12,195 bases of DNA from Desulfovibrionaceae bacterium UBA930 (lineage in GTDB: Bacteria; Desulfobacterota; Desulfovibrionia; Desulfovibrionales; Desulfovibrionaceae), in assembly GCA_002293605.1 (NCBI GenBank), contig DBDO01000220.1:8048-20242 (forward strand), given 5' to 3'. This document shows, one piece after another, positions 1 through 6,767 of this stretch. Position numbers and translations under genes: made by a program. Within the stretch, counting starts at the first letter, position 1. Every line of letters begins with the position of its first letter. The notes below the pieces were generated by a model. It was not told where the DNA came from, did not search any database, and was given only the letters and a program-made list of their open reading frames with translations.

Positions 1-857
1 TCGTGATCCGGGGGCATAAAGCCAAAGAGCGGGTCAAGCTTTTCATTCACCACACAAAGATTGATAGCGTAGCGCTCGGCGATTGGTCCCCACAGGGGCA
101 GGGCAGCGCCCCCCAGGGGATCGGCAGCAAGGCGCAGATCGGATTGTGCAATGGCCTGCATGTTGATGACACTCGGCAGGTCTTCAACATAGGGCATAAT
201 GAAGTCTATGCGCCTGATACAGGCTGCCTGGCGGCTTTGGCCCGAAGGCAGGCGCTTCACGCCCCTGTTGCGGGAGGCCAGGTATTCGTTGGCGCGTTTT
301 TCCACCCAGGCGGTCACTTCGGTGCCTGCCGGACCGCCGTGAAACTCGTTGTACTTAAAGCCTCCGTCTTCGGGAGGATTATGGGAAGGGGTGATCACAA
401 TACCGTCCGCCAGGTCGGAAGGGCCTTTTTTCCCTCCCCGCAGATTATGGGCAAGAATGGCCCGTGATACCACAGGCGTGGCGGTTGGGGCCTCGTTTTC
501 CTGAATACAGGTGTGCACGCCATTGGCCGCGAGTACCTCAAGCGCTGTTTGCAGGGCCGGGACGGAAAGCGCGTGCGTATCCCTGCCCATGAAGAGCGGC
601 CCGGCTATACCGCGCCCTTTGCGGTAATCGCAAATAGCCTGACTGACGGCCAGGATATGGCTTTCGGTAAAACTGCCCGTCAGGGCCGAGCCGCGATGCC
701 CCGAAGTGCCGAAGGAAACGCGCTGTGCGGCTATTTCGGGGTCCGGGACCGTGTCATAATATGCCGCAATGAGTTGATCGACAGTGTAAGGGAGGGTGCG
801 CTGTAAGTCGCCGGAGCTGTGCGCCCCTGCCGGGGCGCTTTGATCAGGTGTGCTCAT
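1..857 (-). CDS. pgm: Phosphoglucomutase (alpha-D-glucose-specific), N-terminal part, runs off the window
   Basis: Interconverts glucose 1-phosphate and glucose 6-phosphate in the cytoplasm, linking glycolysis to glycogen and cell-surface sugar synthesis. About 285 residues are visible on the minus strand; the family is about 545 residues, so the C-terminal half lies beyond base 1. The active-site phosphoserine loop TPSHNP is clear (Ser158 from the chosen start, codon at 384-386) and is followed by PEDGGFKYN and GGPAGTEVT, which match E. coli-type Pgm closely. Upstream, the stretch VSFGTSGHRGSALTGSF around residues 47-63 is the usual N-terminal substrate/phosphate loop. I chose the ATG at 857 (MSTPDQ) because AAGGG at 865-869 sits 7 bases upstream; the ATG directly before it (860) has only a 4-base gap. 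The gene is divergent from the V4R gene and has its own promoter region. The GlmM/ManB phosphohexomutases are less likely because of the long alpha-PGM-type N-terminus. Confidence 0.95.
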   Translation of the reverse strand, partial: MSTPDQSAPAGAHSSGDLQRTLPYTVDQLIAAYYDTVPDPEIAAQRVSFGTSGHRGSALTGSFTESHILAVSQAICDYRKGRGIAGPLFMGRDTHALSVPALQTALEVLAANGVHTCIQENEAPTATPVVSRAILAHNLRGGKKGPSDLADGIVITPSHNPPEDGGFKYNEFHGGPAGTEVTAWVEKRANEYLASRNRGVKRLPSGQSRQAACIRRIDFIMPYVEDLPSVINMQAIAQSDLRLAADPLGGAALPLWGPIAERYAINLCVVNEKLDPLFGFMPPDH

Positions 858-1257
858 CATATGGCCCTTGGGTAAAAGATATTCCGGGACACTGATAGTA
901 GCAGGGGAAAAGAAAAAAGCAATAAAAAGTCTTTTCGGCAGGCCGCAAAAGCGCGTTTGGCAGGGGATAAAATAGATAAACACATATATAGCAATATATT
1001 ATTTTTCTCAATCTGCCTGCACTTCTACGCACGCAAGGGCTTTACAAGGAGTAAAGTAAAAAAACTGCTCGGTCGGCATATAGAGCCAATAAGAATAGAG
1101 TGAGGGATGCTACAACATATAGCCGGGAAAGGGTAATGATAACTCGAATAAATTTTATGTAAGACAAATATTTTCCATTTTTGTTGCAAAATACTGTTGA
1201 ATGAGCGATACTACAGCCAAAGTCTACAGAGTACGGCACGGATATACCTTGACGATC
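858..1257. other. AT-rich divergent intergenic region between pgm and the V4R gene
   Basis: About 400 bases without a convincing gene. The part from about 968 to 1010 is nearly pure A/T (tracts such as ATATATAG and TATTATTTTT) and stands out from the GC-rich genes on both sides, as expected for promoter DNA. On the minus strand TTGAGA occurs upstream of TATATA-like sequence here and may serve pgm, but several registers fit equally well. A short imperfect hairpin, CTTTAC/GTAAAG, lies near 1040-1056. No T-run terminator, tRNA or repeat family is recognisable. A minus-strand open frame that enters the V4R gene has no ribosome binding site or recognisable protein features. Confidence 0.6.
1184..1212 (+). 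promoter_or_regulatory. Candidate sigma70-type promoter of the V4R-cyclase unit
   Basis: TTGCAA (1184-1189), a 17-base spacer and GATACT (1207-1212) resemble a -35/-10 pair, each matching the consensus at 4 of 6 positions. It lies about 60 bases upstream of the V4R start, in AT-rich DNA. The assignment rests on pattern alone; no second operator site or sigma54-type GG/GC pair was seen. Confidence 0.3.
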
Positions 1258-1270
1258 AAGAGGAGTATGT

Positions 1271-1801
1271 ATGATGTCAAATTCCAGAAAATACGCTTTT
1301 TCGTGGGACACGGTAGGCGCTGAACTTTCCCAGGCCCGCCCTGGTCTTGGGGAGTCAACCAAGGTTGAGGTCTACCGCCTTTTTCAGTTCACCTTACGCG
1401 ATGTGCTTGAGAGTCATTATGGAACGCAGGTTGCGGACGGGCTTTTTCTTGAGGCGGGCGTGCTGGCGGGCAAGGCCTTTTTTGAGCGCTACTGTAAAGA
1501 TATCAGCGAACCCTCCGTGCTTTTGAAGACCATACAGGATCAGTTCCGGGAGCTGGGCATAGGCATTGTCCGTTTTGAAAAGGCCGACACCGAGAACATG
1601 GTGTTTCAGCTTACCGTGGATGAGGATCTGGACTGTTCCGGCCTTCCCGATACCGCCGATCATATTTGCGTGTATGACGAGGGGTTTATCAAAGGCATTC
1701 TGGATGCTTATACGGGGCTTGACTTTACCGTGCGTGAAATAGACTGCTGGTGTTCTGGGGCGCGAACCTGCCGGTTTAAAGGAACAGTAAGCGCGCAATA
1801 G
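1271..1801 (+). CDS. Stand-alone V4R (4-vinyl reductase-type) ligand-binding sensor protein
   Basis: A 176-residue soluble protein without signal peptide or membrane segment. The C-terminal half carries a V4R signature: Cys133, then Glu156, Cys159 and Cys167 in EIDCWCSGARTCRF. The spacing Cys-x25-Cys with Glu-x2-Cys-x7-Cys equals, as I recall it, the zinc site of the V4R sensory domains of the phenol regulators MopR/PoxR/DmpR; an extra Cys lies at 161. V4R shares its fold with H-NOX and TRAPP/Bet3 proteins and typically binds a small hydrophobic or aromatic ligand. AGGAG at 1261-1265 precedes tandem ATGs at 1271 and 1274; both fit, the first was chosen. There is no DNA-binding or catalytic domain, so the protein probably acts through a partner, most simply the diguanylate cyclase 142 bases downstream on the same strand. 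The ligand is unknown. An alternative is a BchJ-like or assembly role, less likely in this context. Confidence 0.85.
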   Translation: MMSNSRKYAFSWDTVGAELSQARPGLGESTKVEVYRLFQFTLRDVLESHYGTQVADGLFLEAGVLAGKAFFERYCKDISEPSVLLKTIQDQFRELGIGIVRFEKADTENMVFQLTVDEDLDCSGLPDTADHICVYDEGFIKGILDAYTGLDFTVREIDCWCSGARTCRFKGTVSAQ

Positions 1802-1926
1802 AGCGGTTGCACTTTGAGAGACTTGCGTAGCTACGGGCAAAGCCCGCCCTGCAAGCATCTCGTGGCAAGGATTTACGAGTAAATCCTTACGGAGCAAATA
1901 TAACATTCCAATATACATTTGCTCTA
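1799..1926. repeat. Palindromic element between the V4R and cyclase genes (candidate REP/MITE-like repeat)
   Basis: The whole intergenic gap is built of inverted repeats. The ends are TAGAGC (1799-1804) and GCTCTA (1921-1926). Inside are: GAGA-CTTGC (1818-1826) pairing with GCAAG-CA-TCTC (1851-1861), enclosing the palindrome GTAGCTAC (1827-1834) and the hairpin CGGGC-AAA-GCCCG (1834-1846); AAGGATTTAC (1867-1876) pairing perfectly with GTAAATCCTT (1879-1888); and GAGCAAAT (1892-1899) pairing with ATTTGCTC (1917-1924). The V4R stop codon TAG lies in the left terminal repeat, and the element ends just before the cyclase Shine-Dalgarno sequence. It could be a mobile palindromic repeat or an RNA structure regulating the downstream gene. 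No second copy was seen in this window. Confidence 0.6.
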
Positions 1927-1943
1927 GCAGGGAGGAAACGAGC

Positions 1944-2999
1944 ATGCCGCTTTTGAAGGTATGCCTTGAGCATATCAGAAAAATGCTTTTTGACGCCAAG
2001 CCGCCCGATATGCCGCCGGAAGCCCAGGATATGCCGGAGCTGCGTGTCGTCCATGACTATTGTTTTGAACTGCGGCGGATTCTCAGGGATTTTTCCACAG
2101 GAAATCTTTCGGAAGACATATGCCTTCGCGGTTCTCTGGCTGGCAGCCTGAAGGCTTTGCAGGCCAACCTTTTGCACCTGACCTGGCAGATTCAGCAGGT
2201 GGCTGGCGGCGATTTCACATACCGCGTTGACTTTATGGGCGAGTTTTCCGATGCCTTTAACAGTATGGTAGTGCAGCTTGATTCAGCCCTGAGCGCGCTG
2301 CGCCGGAGCGAGGACGAGCTTTTGCGGCTTACGGAGGCCCTGCAGCAGGAAATCGAACTCAAAAATCAGGCTATGAGCGCCCTGCGGCAAAGCGAAGCCA
2401 GCTTTAAATACGAGGCCGAGCATGACGCGCTTACCGGGGTTTTGAACCGCCGCGCCTTTTATGAATATGCGGAAGCCATGCTCAATCGGGCCCAGCTTTC
2501 CGGGCAGTACTGCGGGCTGGCGATTTTTGATATCGACTCCTTCAAGCCCTTTAACGATACCTTCGGGCATCTGAACGGCGATCTGGCCCTCAGCCATGTG
2601 ACCAGCCTGGCCAAGGCGACAGTGCGCACCGGCGATAGTATCGGGCGCTTCGGCGGGGACGAATTTGTGCTTTTCCTTTCGTTTTCAGAGGAAAAAGCGG
2701 GAAAGAGCATTGTCGAACGTTTGCGTAAGGCGGTTGCCTTTTCTCCTGTGGTCACAATGGAAGGAGAACGGATAGCCCTCACCATCAGCTTGGGCTTTAT
2801 CTGCGTTCCTCCGGACTTTCAGCAGGCCAGAGATGCCGACTTTCTGGAAGAACTCATCCATTTTGCCGATGAGGCTCTGTATCGGGCCAAGCGGGGCGGG
2901 CGCAACAAGGTGAGCATGCGCACTTTGTCGAACAAACAGGGTATGGCTAAAAAGTCCGGCGCAGCAGGGAAAAAAGAGAAAGGAGCAATTGCGCAATAG
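1944..2999 (+). CDS. Soluble HAMP-like/GGDEF diguanylate cyclase
   Basis: Makes the second messenger c-di-GMP from two GTP. The protein has 351 residues and no membrane segment. Residues about 40-120 resemble cytoplasmic HAMP-type helices (FSTGNLSE and VAGGDFTYRV mark the two repeats), followed by a likely coiled coil at 120-155 and a GGDEF domain at about 158-325. Key residues are present: FDID at 195-198 (metal-binding Asp), NDTFGHLNGD, and an intact GGDEF at 237-241, so it should be active. RTGD at 228-231, five residues before GGDEF, is a canonical RxxD inhibitory site, implying product inhibition. The tail from about 330 is Lys-rich and low-complexity. GGGAGG (1930-1935) lies 8 bases before the ATG. 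With no sensory domain of its own beyond HAMP, it plausibly takes its input from the V4R protein encoded just upstream, as H-NOX proteins do for their partner cyclases. Confidence 0.94.
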   Translation: MPLLKVCLEHIRKMLFDAKPPDMPPEAQDMPELRVVHDYCFELRRILRDFSTGNLSEDICLRGSLAGSLKALQANLLHLTWQIQQVAGGDFTYRVDFMGEFSDAFNSMVVQLDSALSALRRSEDELLRLTEALQQEIELKNQAMSALRQSEASFKYEAEHDALTGVLNRRAFYEYAEAMLNRAQLSGQYCGLAIFDIDSFKPFNDTFGHLNGDLALSHVTSLAKATVRTGDSIGRFGGDEFVLFLSFSEEKAGKSIVERLRKAVAFSPVVTMEGERIALTISLGFICVPPDFQQARDADFLEELIHFADEALYRAKRGGRNKVSMRTLSNKQGMAKKSGAAGKKEKGAIAQ

Positions 3000-3020
3000 G
3001 AGAGGCTGTTGATAAAGCCC

Positions 3021-3044
3021 TTGAGAGGGTGAAAGCCCTCTCAA
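3021..3044. terminator. Hairpin between convergent genes, probable bidirectional terminator
   Basis: TTGAGAGGG (3021-3029) and CCCTCTCAA (3036-3044) form a perfect 9-base stem with a 6-base loop, between the ends of the cyclase gene and the convergent dehydrogenase gene. The following T-runs are poor in both directions (ATTCTT on plus, GGGCTTTAT on minus), so termination may be partial. A further GC-rich foldback (CCAGG-GG-CCTGG and GGGGC/GCCCC) follows at 3054-3080. Confidence 0.55.
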
Positions 3045-3106
3045 ATTCTTCCGCCAGGGGCCTGGGATGGAGCCCCCCAGATAAAGACCCATCAATCGCC
3101 TGAGCG

Positions 3107-3964
3107 CTATTGTGTCAGCTTGTACATGGCGGCGGAATCTTCTTCGCCGTAACCCGCCTCTACGGTTTTTTGCAAAAGTCCGTACCCCATCCGGGTAAAG
3201 GGCATATCCAAGCGCAACTCATCGGCGATTTCTTCAACAATGCCCACGTCTTTAAGGTGCAGAGCTGTTTTGAAGCCGGGCGCATAGCTGTCATCCAGCA
3301 TGCGCTGGGCGTGTATTTCCAGAATTTTACTTCCGGCCAGGCCGCCGAGCAGGGCCTGACGGACCAGAGTGCCGTCCACGCCTGCGGCTTTGGCAAAGCG
3401 AAAGGCTTCCGCCACAGCCGCTATGGCACCTGTAATGATGATCTGGTTGCAGCTTTTGGCCACCTGTCCCGCGCCGCTGTCGCCAATGCGGGTGATGCTT
3501 GTGCCCATAGCTTCAAGCACCGGCTTAATTGCATCGAAAACCTCCTGCCGGGCCCCGACCATGATGGTCAGGGAGGCCGTTGCCGCGCCTGCGGTGCCCC
3601 CTGAAACCGGGGCGTCCACAAGCTCCATGCCGCAGCTTTCAAGGCGCTTGGCCATGCTTCTGGTGGCTGTGGCGGAAATGGTGCTCATATCCACAACGAT
3701 CAAGCCCTTGTTGCCGCTTTCGGCAACCCCCTGCGCGCCGAACAAAATCCCTTCCACATCCTGCGTGTTGGTTACGTTAAGGAAGAGAATTTCGCATTTG
3801 GCAGCTGTTTCGGCAATGCTGCCGCACCATGTTGCGCCGCGCTCCAGCAGCTCTTTGGCTGATTCGGGACGGCGCGCCCAGACAAAGAGGCTGTGCCCGG
3901 CCTTCATCAGGTTGAGCGCGCAGGATTTTCCCATGAGGCCGAGTCCTATATATCCGATATTCAT
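3107..3964 (-). CDS. NAD(P)-dependent beta-hydroxyacid dehydrogenase (3-hydroxyisobutyrate dehydrogenase family)
   Basis: A 285-residue cytosolic oxidoreductase of full family length. The N-terminus MNIGYIGLGLMG is the Rossmann GxGxxG dinucleotide loop. DAPVSGGTAGA (117-127) is the conserved substrate-binding signature. GDSGAGQVAKSCNQ (161-174) carries the catalytic Lys170 and Asn173, and LKD (237-239) is the conserved C-terminal lysine motif. Family members reduce tartronate semialdehyde, oxidise 3-hydroxyisobutyrate or reduce succinic or glyoxylic semialdehydes; sequence alone does not decide the substrate here. Residues WARRPE after the second beta strand do not give a clear NAD versus NADP choice. 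AAGGGA lies a few bases before the ATG. The gene follows the pyrimidine cluster on the same strand but is separated from it by an 87-base gap with a long perfect hairpin, so it may be transcribed independently. Confidence 0.9.
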   Translation of the reverse strand: MNIGYIGLGLMGKSCALNLMKAGHSLFVWARRPESAKELLERGATWCGSIAETAAKCEILFLNVTNTQDVEGILFGAQGVAESGNKGLIVVDMSTISATATRSMAKRLESCGMELVDAPVSGGTAGAATASLTIMVGARQEVFDAIKPVLEAMGTSITRIGDSGAGQVAKSCNQIIITGAIAAVAEAFRFAKAAGVDGTLVRQALLGGLAGSKILEIHAQRMLDDSYAPGFKTALHLKDVGIVEEIADELRLDMPFTRMGYGLLQKTVEAGYGEEDSAAMYKLTQ

Positions 3965-4007
3965 GGCTGTTCCCTTTCAATGCTAACAGTGAACAAAGGC
4001 ATTCGGC

Positions 4008-4046
4008 TTTCGGATACAAATTGCCGGAAACAATTTGTATCCGAAA
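4008..4046. repeat. Perfect 16-base inverted repeat, likely terminator or attenuator
   Basis: TTTCGGATACAAATTG (4008-4023) and its exact reverse complement (4031-4046) flank a 7-base loop CCGGAAA. It starts 5 bases after the stop codon of the HD-domain gene (minus strand) and ends about 44 bases before the dehydrogenase start. A 16-base uninterrupted stem is long for an intrinsic terminator, and no strong T-run follows on the minus strand (GCCGAATGCC). It may block read-through, stabilise the upstream mRNA 3' end, or be a binding site for a dimeric protein. Confidence 0.65.
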
Positions 4047-4051
4047 GGATA

Positions 4052-5398
4052 TTACTGTTGCGCTTCGGCCATGCTGCGGGCAAAGGCGATAGCCTCGTCC
4101 CTGGTGTTGACCTCTCCCGCGATCTGGGCCGTGAGCAGGGCGTTGCGGATATGCCCGACAATAGGGCCGGGCTTTAAGCCGGTAAAGAGCATGATCTCGT
4201 TGCCGTTGAGCAGGGGTTCCAGCATTTGCTCCGGGGTTTCGGCCCGCTCCAGGTACTTGGTATTATGGTTGAAGGCGGTGTAGTTGTCCTCCCGCGCATT
4301 GATGTTGGCCCGCGACATTTCGATCAGCCTGGGGTATTCATCCAGGGCCTTGAAGCGCCGGATGCCCTTGTCCGTCATCATGAAGGAAAAGCGCATATGG
4401 TTGCGCACCAGGTGGCAGATCAGCTCGATGTCTTCGGGGAGCATATGCAGTCTGCGCAGAATCTTGCGCGTTACCTTGGCCCCGACGCGGTGGTGTTCGT
4501 AAAAGGTCCAGCGGCCCTGATAGAACTCCGAGGTATAGAGCTTGCCCACATCGTGGAAGAGCATGGCAAAGGTGCCGTACCAGTCATAGTGAAATTCGCC
4601 TTCCGGGTAGCAGCGCACGCACTGGATGCTGTGTTCGAGCACATTTTCTTCCACCCCCGAGTCGTTGCGGGTTTGCTGCACCCGGGAAAGACCCGCTATT
4701 TCGGGTATAAAGCCGTGCAGAATTTGGCTGTCAAAAAGCATGCGCACGAATTTCCACATGTTTTCAGCCTCAACTTTACGCCATTCGTCCATAATGTGTG
4801 AACTGGGCACATAGTCGAGCACAAGGGAATTCGAACGGACGATGCTCATCCAGGTATTGGGGTCAATGGGCAGGTCGTAGTTGGCTGCGAAACGCATGGC
4901 CCGAATGCCCAGCAAATAGTTGCTGCGCAGGGTTTCATCGGGCTGCCCCTCAAAGCGGATGCAGCCGGTGGAAAAATCGTCAAATCCGTAGGTGCCGTCC
5001 ACATTCTGCGGTGCCAGGGAAGCTATGCCGTTGATCAGGGTTCGCGGCAGTTTGCCCGCTTTGGCCATGCGGTGCAGCATGGTGGGCGTGAGACGGGTGA
5101 GGCAGTTTTCCGGCAGGGAGTCTTCTGACACGTTCATGTGGTAGAAGCGGTACAAGTAGCCGTCTTCCTGCATGGAGCCCATGAGCGCGGGGTAGCGGTT
5201 GTCCTGAACGCGGACAATGCCAGGAAAGAGCTTGGCCAGTTCTTCAAAGTCCGCGTCAGTGGCAAGATCTATTTCATAACTGTCGAGAGCTTCAATCAGC
5301 TCATGCTGCAAGGGGGTATTGACCACATGGGCGTCAAAACCGTTGCGCATGATGGTTTTCGCTATGGTGATGGCGTCCTTAAATGAAGGCTGCGGCAT
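4052..5398 (-). CDS. HD-domain protein of the tRNA nucleotidyltransferase/poly(A) polymerase family with degenerate catalytic head
   Basis: A 448-residue soluble protein. The start at 5398 (MPQPSF) has a near-perfect AAGGAGG 5 bases upstream; the reading frame is open a further 285 bases upstream, but that part lies inside pyrC in another frame and is not protein-like. Residues 10-65 align by eye with the nucleotidyltransferase head of class II CCA-adding enzymes, but the GG...RD motif is replaced by VNTPLQH (26-32) and the catalytic DxD reads ExD (YEIDLAT, 41-47). The neck remains (CIRFEGQPDETLR...GIRAMRFAANYDLPID, about 146-179). The HD domain is intact: His256, His282-Asp283 in FHDVGK, His302-His303 and His334. 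The C-terminal GLKPGPIVG (407-415) is also family-typical. It probably does not add CCA or poly(A); a metal-dependent phosphohydrolase activity or RNA binding is the likelier remaining function. It follows pyrC by 23 bases, so it is probably cotranscribed with it. Confidence 0.85.
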   Translation of the reverse strand: MPQPSFKDAITIAKTIMRNGFDAHVVNTPLQHELIEALDSYEIDLATDADFEELAKLFPGIVRVQDNRYPALMGSMQEDGYLYRFYHMNVSEDSLPENCLTRLTPTMLHRMAKAGKLPRTLINGIASLAPQNVDGTYGFDDFSTGCIRFEGQPDETLRSNYLLGIRAMRFAANYDLPIDPNTWMSIVRSNSLVLDYVPSSHIMDEWRKVEAENMWKFVRMLFDSQILHGFIPEIAGLSRVQQTRNDSGVEENVLEHSIQCVRCYPEGEFHYDWYGTFAMLFHDVGKLYTSEFYQGRWTFYEHHRVGAKVTRKILRRLHMLPEDIELICHLVRNHMRFSFMMTDKGIRRFKALDEYPRLIEMSRANINAREDNYTAFNHNTKYLERAETPEQMLEPLLNGNEIMLFTGLKPGPIVGHIRNALLTAQIAGEVNTRDEAIAFARSMAEAQQ

Positions 5399-5421
5399 CA
5401 GGTCCTCCTTATGTGTATGCA

Positions 5422-6756
5422 CTATGCCGTTTGCGTAGTGCCAGAATAGCATAGCATTTCGCAGCCACCAAGCCAATGCGCCGTCACCTTCCCCCGCAGG
5501 GGGCACCCGAGGAAGGGGGTATTGAGGCTTTTGGAGTGCAGGGTGTCGCGGCCTGGCGTCCATTCGATATCCGGGTCGAACAGGAAAAAGTCCGCCGGGT
5601 CTCCGGGGGCAAAGGTATTGACGGAGATATTGAAAATCCGGGCAGGGCCGGTATGCCACATGCGAATGAAGTCTTTTTCGCAAAGGATTCCCTGGCGGAC
5701 CAGGGCATAGGTCAGGGGCAGGGCGGTCTCAAGCCCGATAAGCCCGTTCGGGGCTTCATCAAGAGGCTGCTCCTTTTCATGTGCGGCGTGCGGGGCGTGG
5801 TCCGTAACAAAAATATCAAAGAGCCCCTCGCGTACGGCTGCGCGCAAGGCTTCCACATCTGCCGGGGTGCGTAGGGGCGGGTTCACTTTGGCCGCCGTGT
5901 CATAGTGCCCGATGCGCGATTCGTCCAGCACAAGGTAGTGGGGACAGGTTTCCGCACTGACCTTAATTCCGCGTTCCTTGGCATAGCGGATTAGCTCCAC
6001 GGACTGGCTGCTGCTGATATGCGCGAGGTGCACGGGAATGTTCAGATATTCCGAAAGCAGTATGTCTCGCGCCACGTGCAGGGCTTCGGCGACCGTGGGC
6101 TGGCCTTTTACGCCGAGGGCGCAGGAGCGAGCGCCCTCGTTCATGTGTGTGTCTTTGGCCAGGAATTCATCTTCGCAGTGGTCGATGACGATTCGACCCC
6201 ATTGGGCGGCGTATTCCATGCCGCGCCGGAAAATTTCCGTATTGCTCACCGGGCGACCGTCATTGGAAAAGGCCACGCAGCCCGCTTCTGCAAGCTCGCC
6301 CATTGCGGCGAGTTCTTTGCCCTCAAGCCCCACGGTAAGCGCGCCCACAGGCAGCAGACGGGGGCCTTTGGGATGGTGCAGGGCCGCTTTTTCCAGCATG
6401 TAGCGGGTGACCGAGGCGCTGTCGTTGACCGGTTTGGTGTTGGCCATGGCAAGCACCGCCCCAAAGCCTCCGTGTGCCGCCGCGCTCAGACCGGACGCAA
6501 TGTCTTCCTTGTACTCGTGGCCCGGTTCGCGCAAATGGGTGTGGGCATCGATGAAGCTGGGAAAGAGGCGCTGTTTTTGGGCATCCACGCGCTCCGCCTG
6601 CGTGGGGATATCCAGGCTGCCGGACGGGCCGCAGGCGATAATGCGCCCGTCAACAGCCAGCACTTCGCTCAGACGATCCGGGTCCAGACAGGGAATGATG
6701 GCGTTCGCTATATGCAGGACGCTTCGGGGCTTTGCACCTTCGTGTATGTTTGACAT
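5422..6756 (-). CDS. pyrC: Dihydroorotase, class I
   Basis: Closes carbamoyl-aspartate to dihydroorotate, the third step of de novo pyrimidine synthesis; cytosolic zinc amidohydrolase. The start at 6756 (MSNIHEG) gives 444 residues, with GAGGAG (6764-6769) 7 bases upstream; an earlier in-frame ATG 10 codons upstream lacks such a site. The metal ligands of class I enzymes are all in place: HTH in FIDAHTHLREPG (72 and 74), Asp166 in SNDGRP, His193 in IDHCED, His246 in AHIS, and catalytic Asp319 in TDHAPH. NPPLR (292-296) and NGLIGLETALPL (337-348) are also typical. The length is slightly above the usual 420-430, with a short extension after the HWLGG-type end. The gene belongs to a minus-strand cluster with pyrB upstream; class I dihydroorotases often assemble with aspartate transcarbamoylase, which fits this pairing. 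Confidence 0.95.
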   Translation of the reverse strand: MSNIHEGAKPRSVLHIANAIIPCLDPDRLSEVLAVDGRIIACGPSGSLDIPTQAERVDAQKQRLFPSFIDAHTHLREPGHEYKEDIASGLSAAAHGGFGAVLAMANTKPVNDSASVTRYMLEKAALHHPKGPRLLPVGALTVGLEGKELAAMGELAEAGCVAFSNDGRPVSNTEIFRRGMEYAAQWGRIVIDHCEDEFLAKDTHMNEGARSCALGVKGQPTVAEALHVARDILLSEYLNIPVHLAHISSSQSVELIRYAKERGIKVSAETCPHYLVLDESRIGHYDTAAKVNPPLRTPADVEALRAAVREGLFDIFVTDHAPHAAHEKEQPLDEAPNGLIGLETALPLTYALVRQGILCEKDFIRMWHTGPARIFNISVNTFAPGDPADFFLFDPDIEWTPGRDTLHSKSLNTPFLGCPLRGKVTAHWLGGCEMLCYSGTTQTA

Positions 6757-6767
6757 GGAAAAACTCC

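Noticed and set aside
3..806. Long plus-strand open frames across this region
   Set aside because: They are antisense to pgm, whose minus-strand translation carries the TPSHNP active-site loop; the plus frames have no recognisable features.
1077..1125. Two CATATAG(A)GCC direct repeats upstream of the V4R gene (near 1077 and 1116)
   Set aside because: Only 10-11 bases with a mismatch, in AT-rich DNA; too weak to call operators.
1042..1362. Minus-strand frame of about 106 residues crossing the V4R start
   Set aside because: It overlaps the start of a well-supported gene, has no ribosome site and covers the probable promoter.
1394..1999. Minus-strand frame of about 200 residues
   Set aside because: Antisense to the V4R gene and through the palindromic element; no family features, while the plus strand shows a clear domain.
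5399..5683. N-terminal extension of the HD-domain protein by 95 residues
   Set aside because: This part lies within pyrC in another frame, is rich in Pro/Arg with no structure, and the AAGGAGG site supports the start at 5398.
6019..6753. Plus-strand frame of about 244 residues inside pyrC
   Set aside because: Antisense shadow of a GC-rich gene with all dihydroorotase metal ligands on the other strand.
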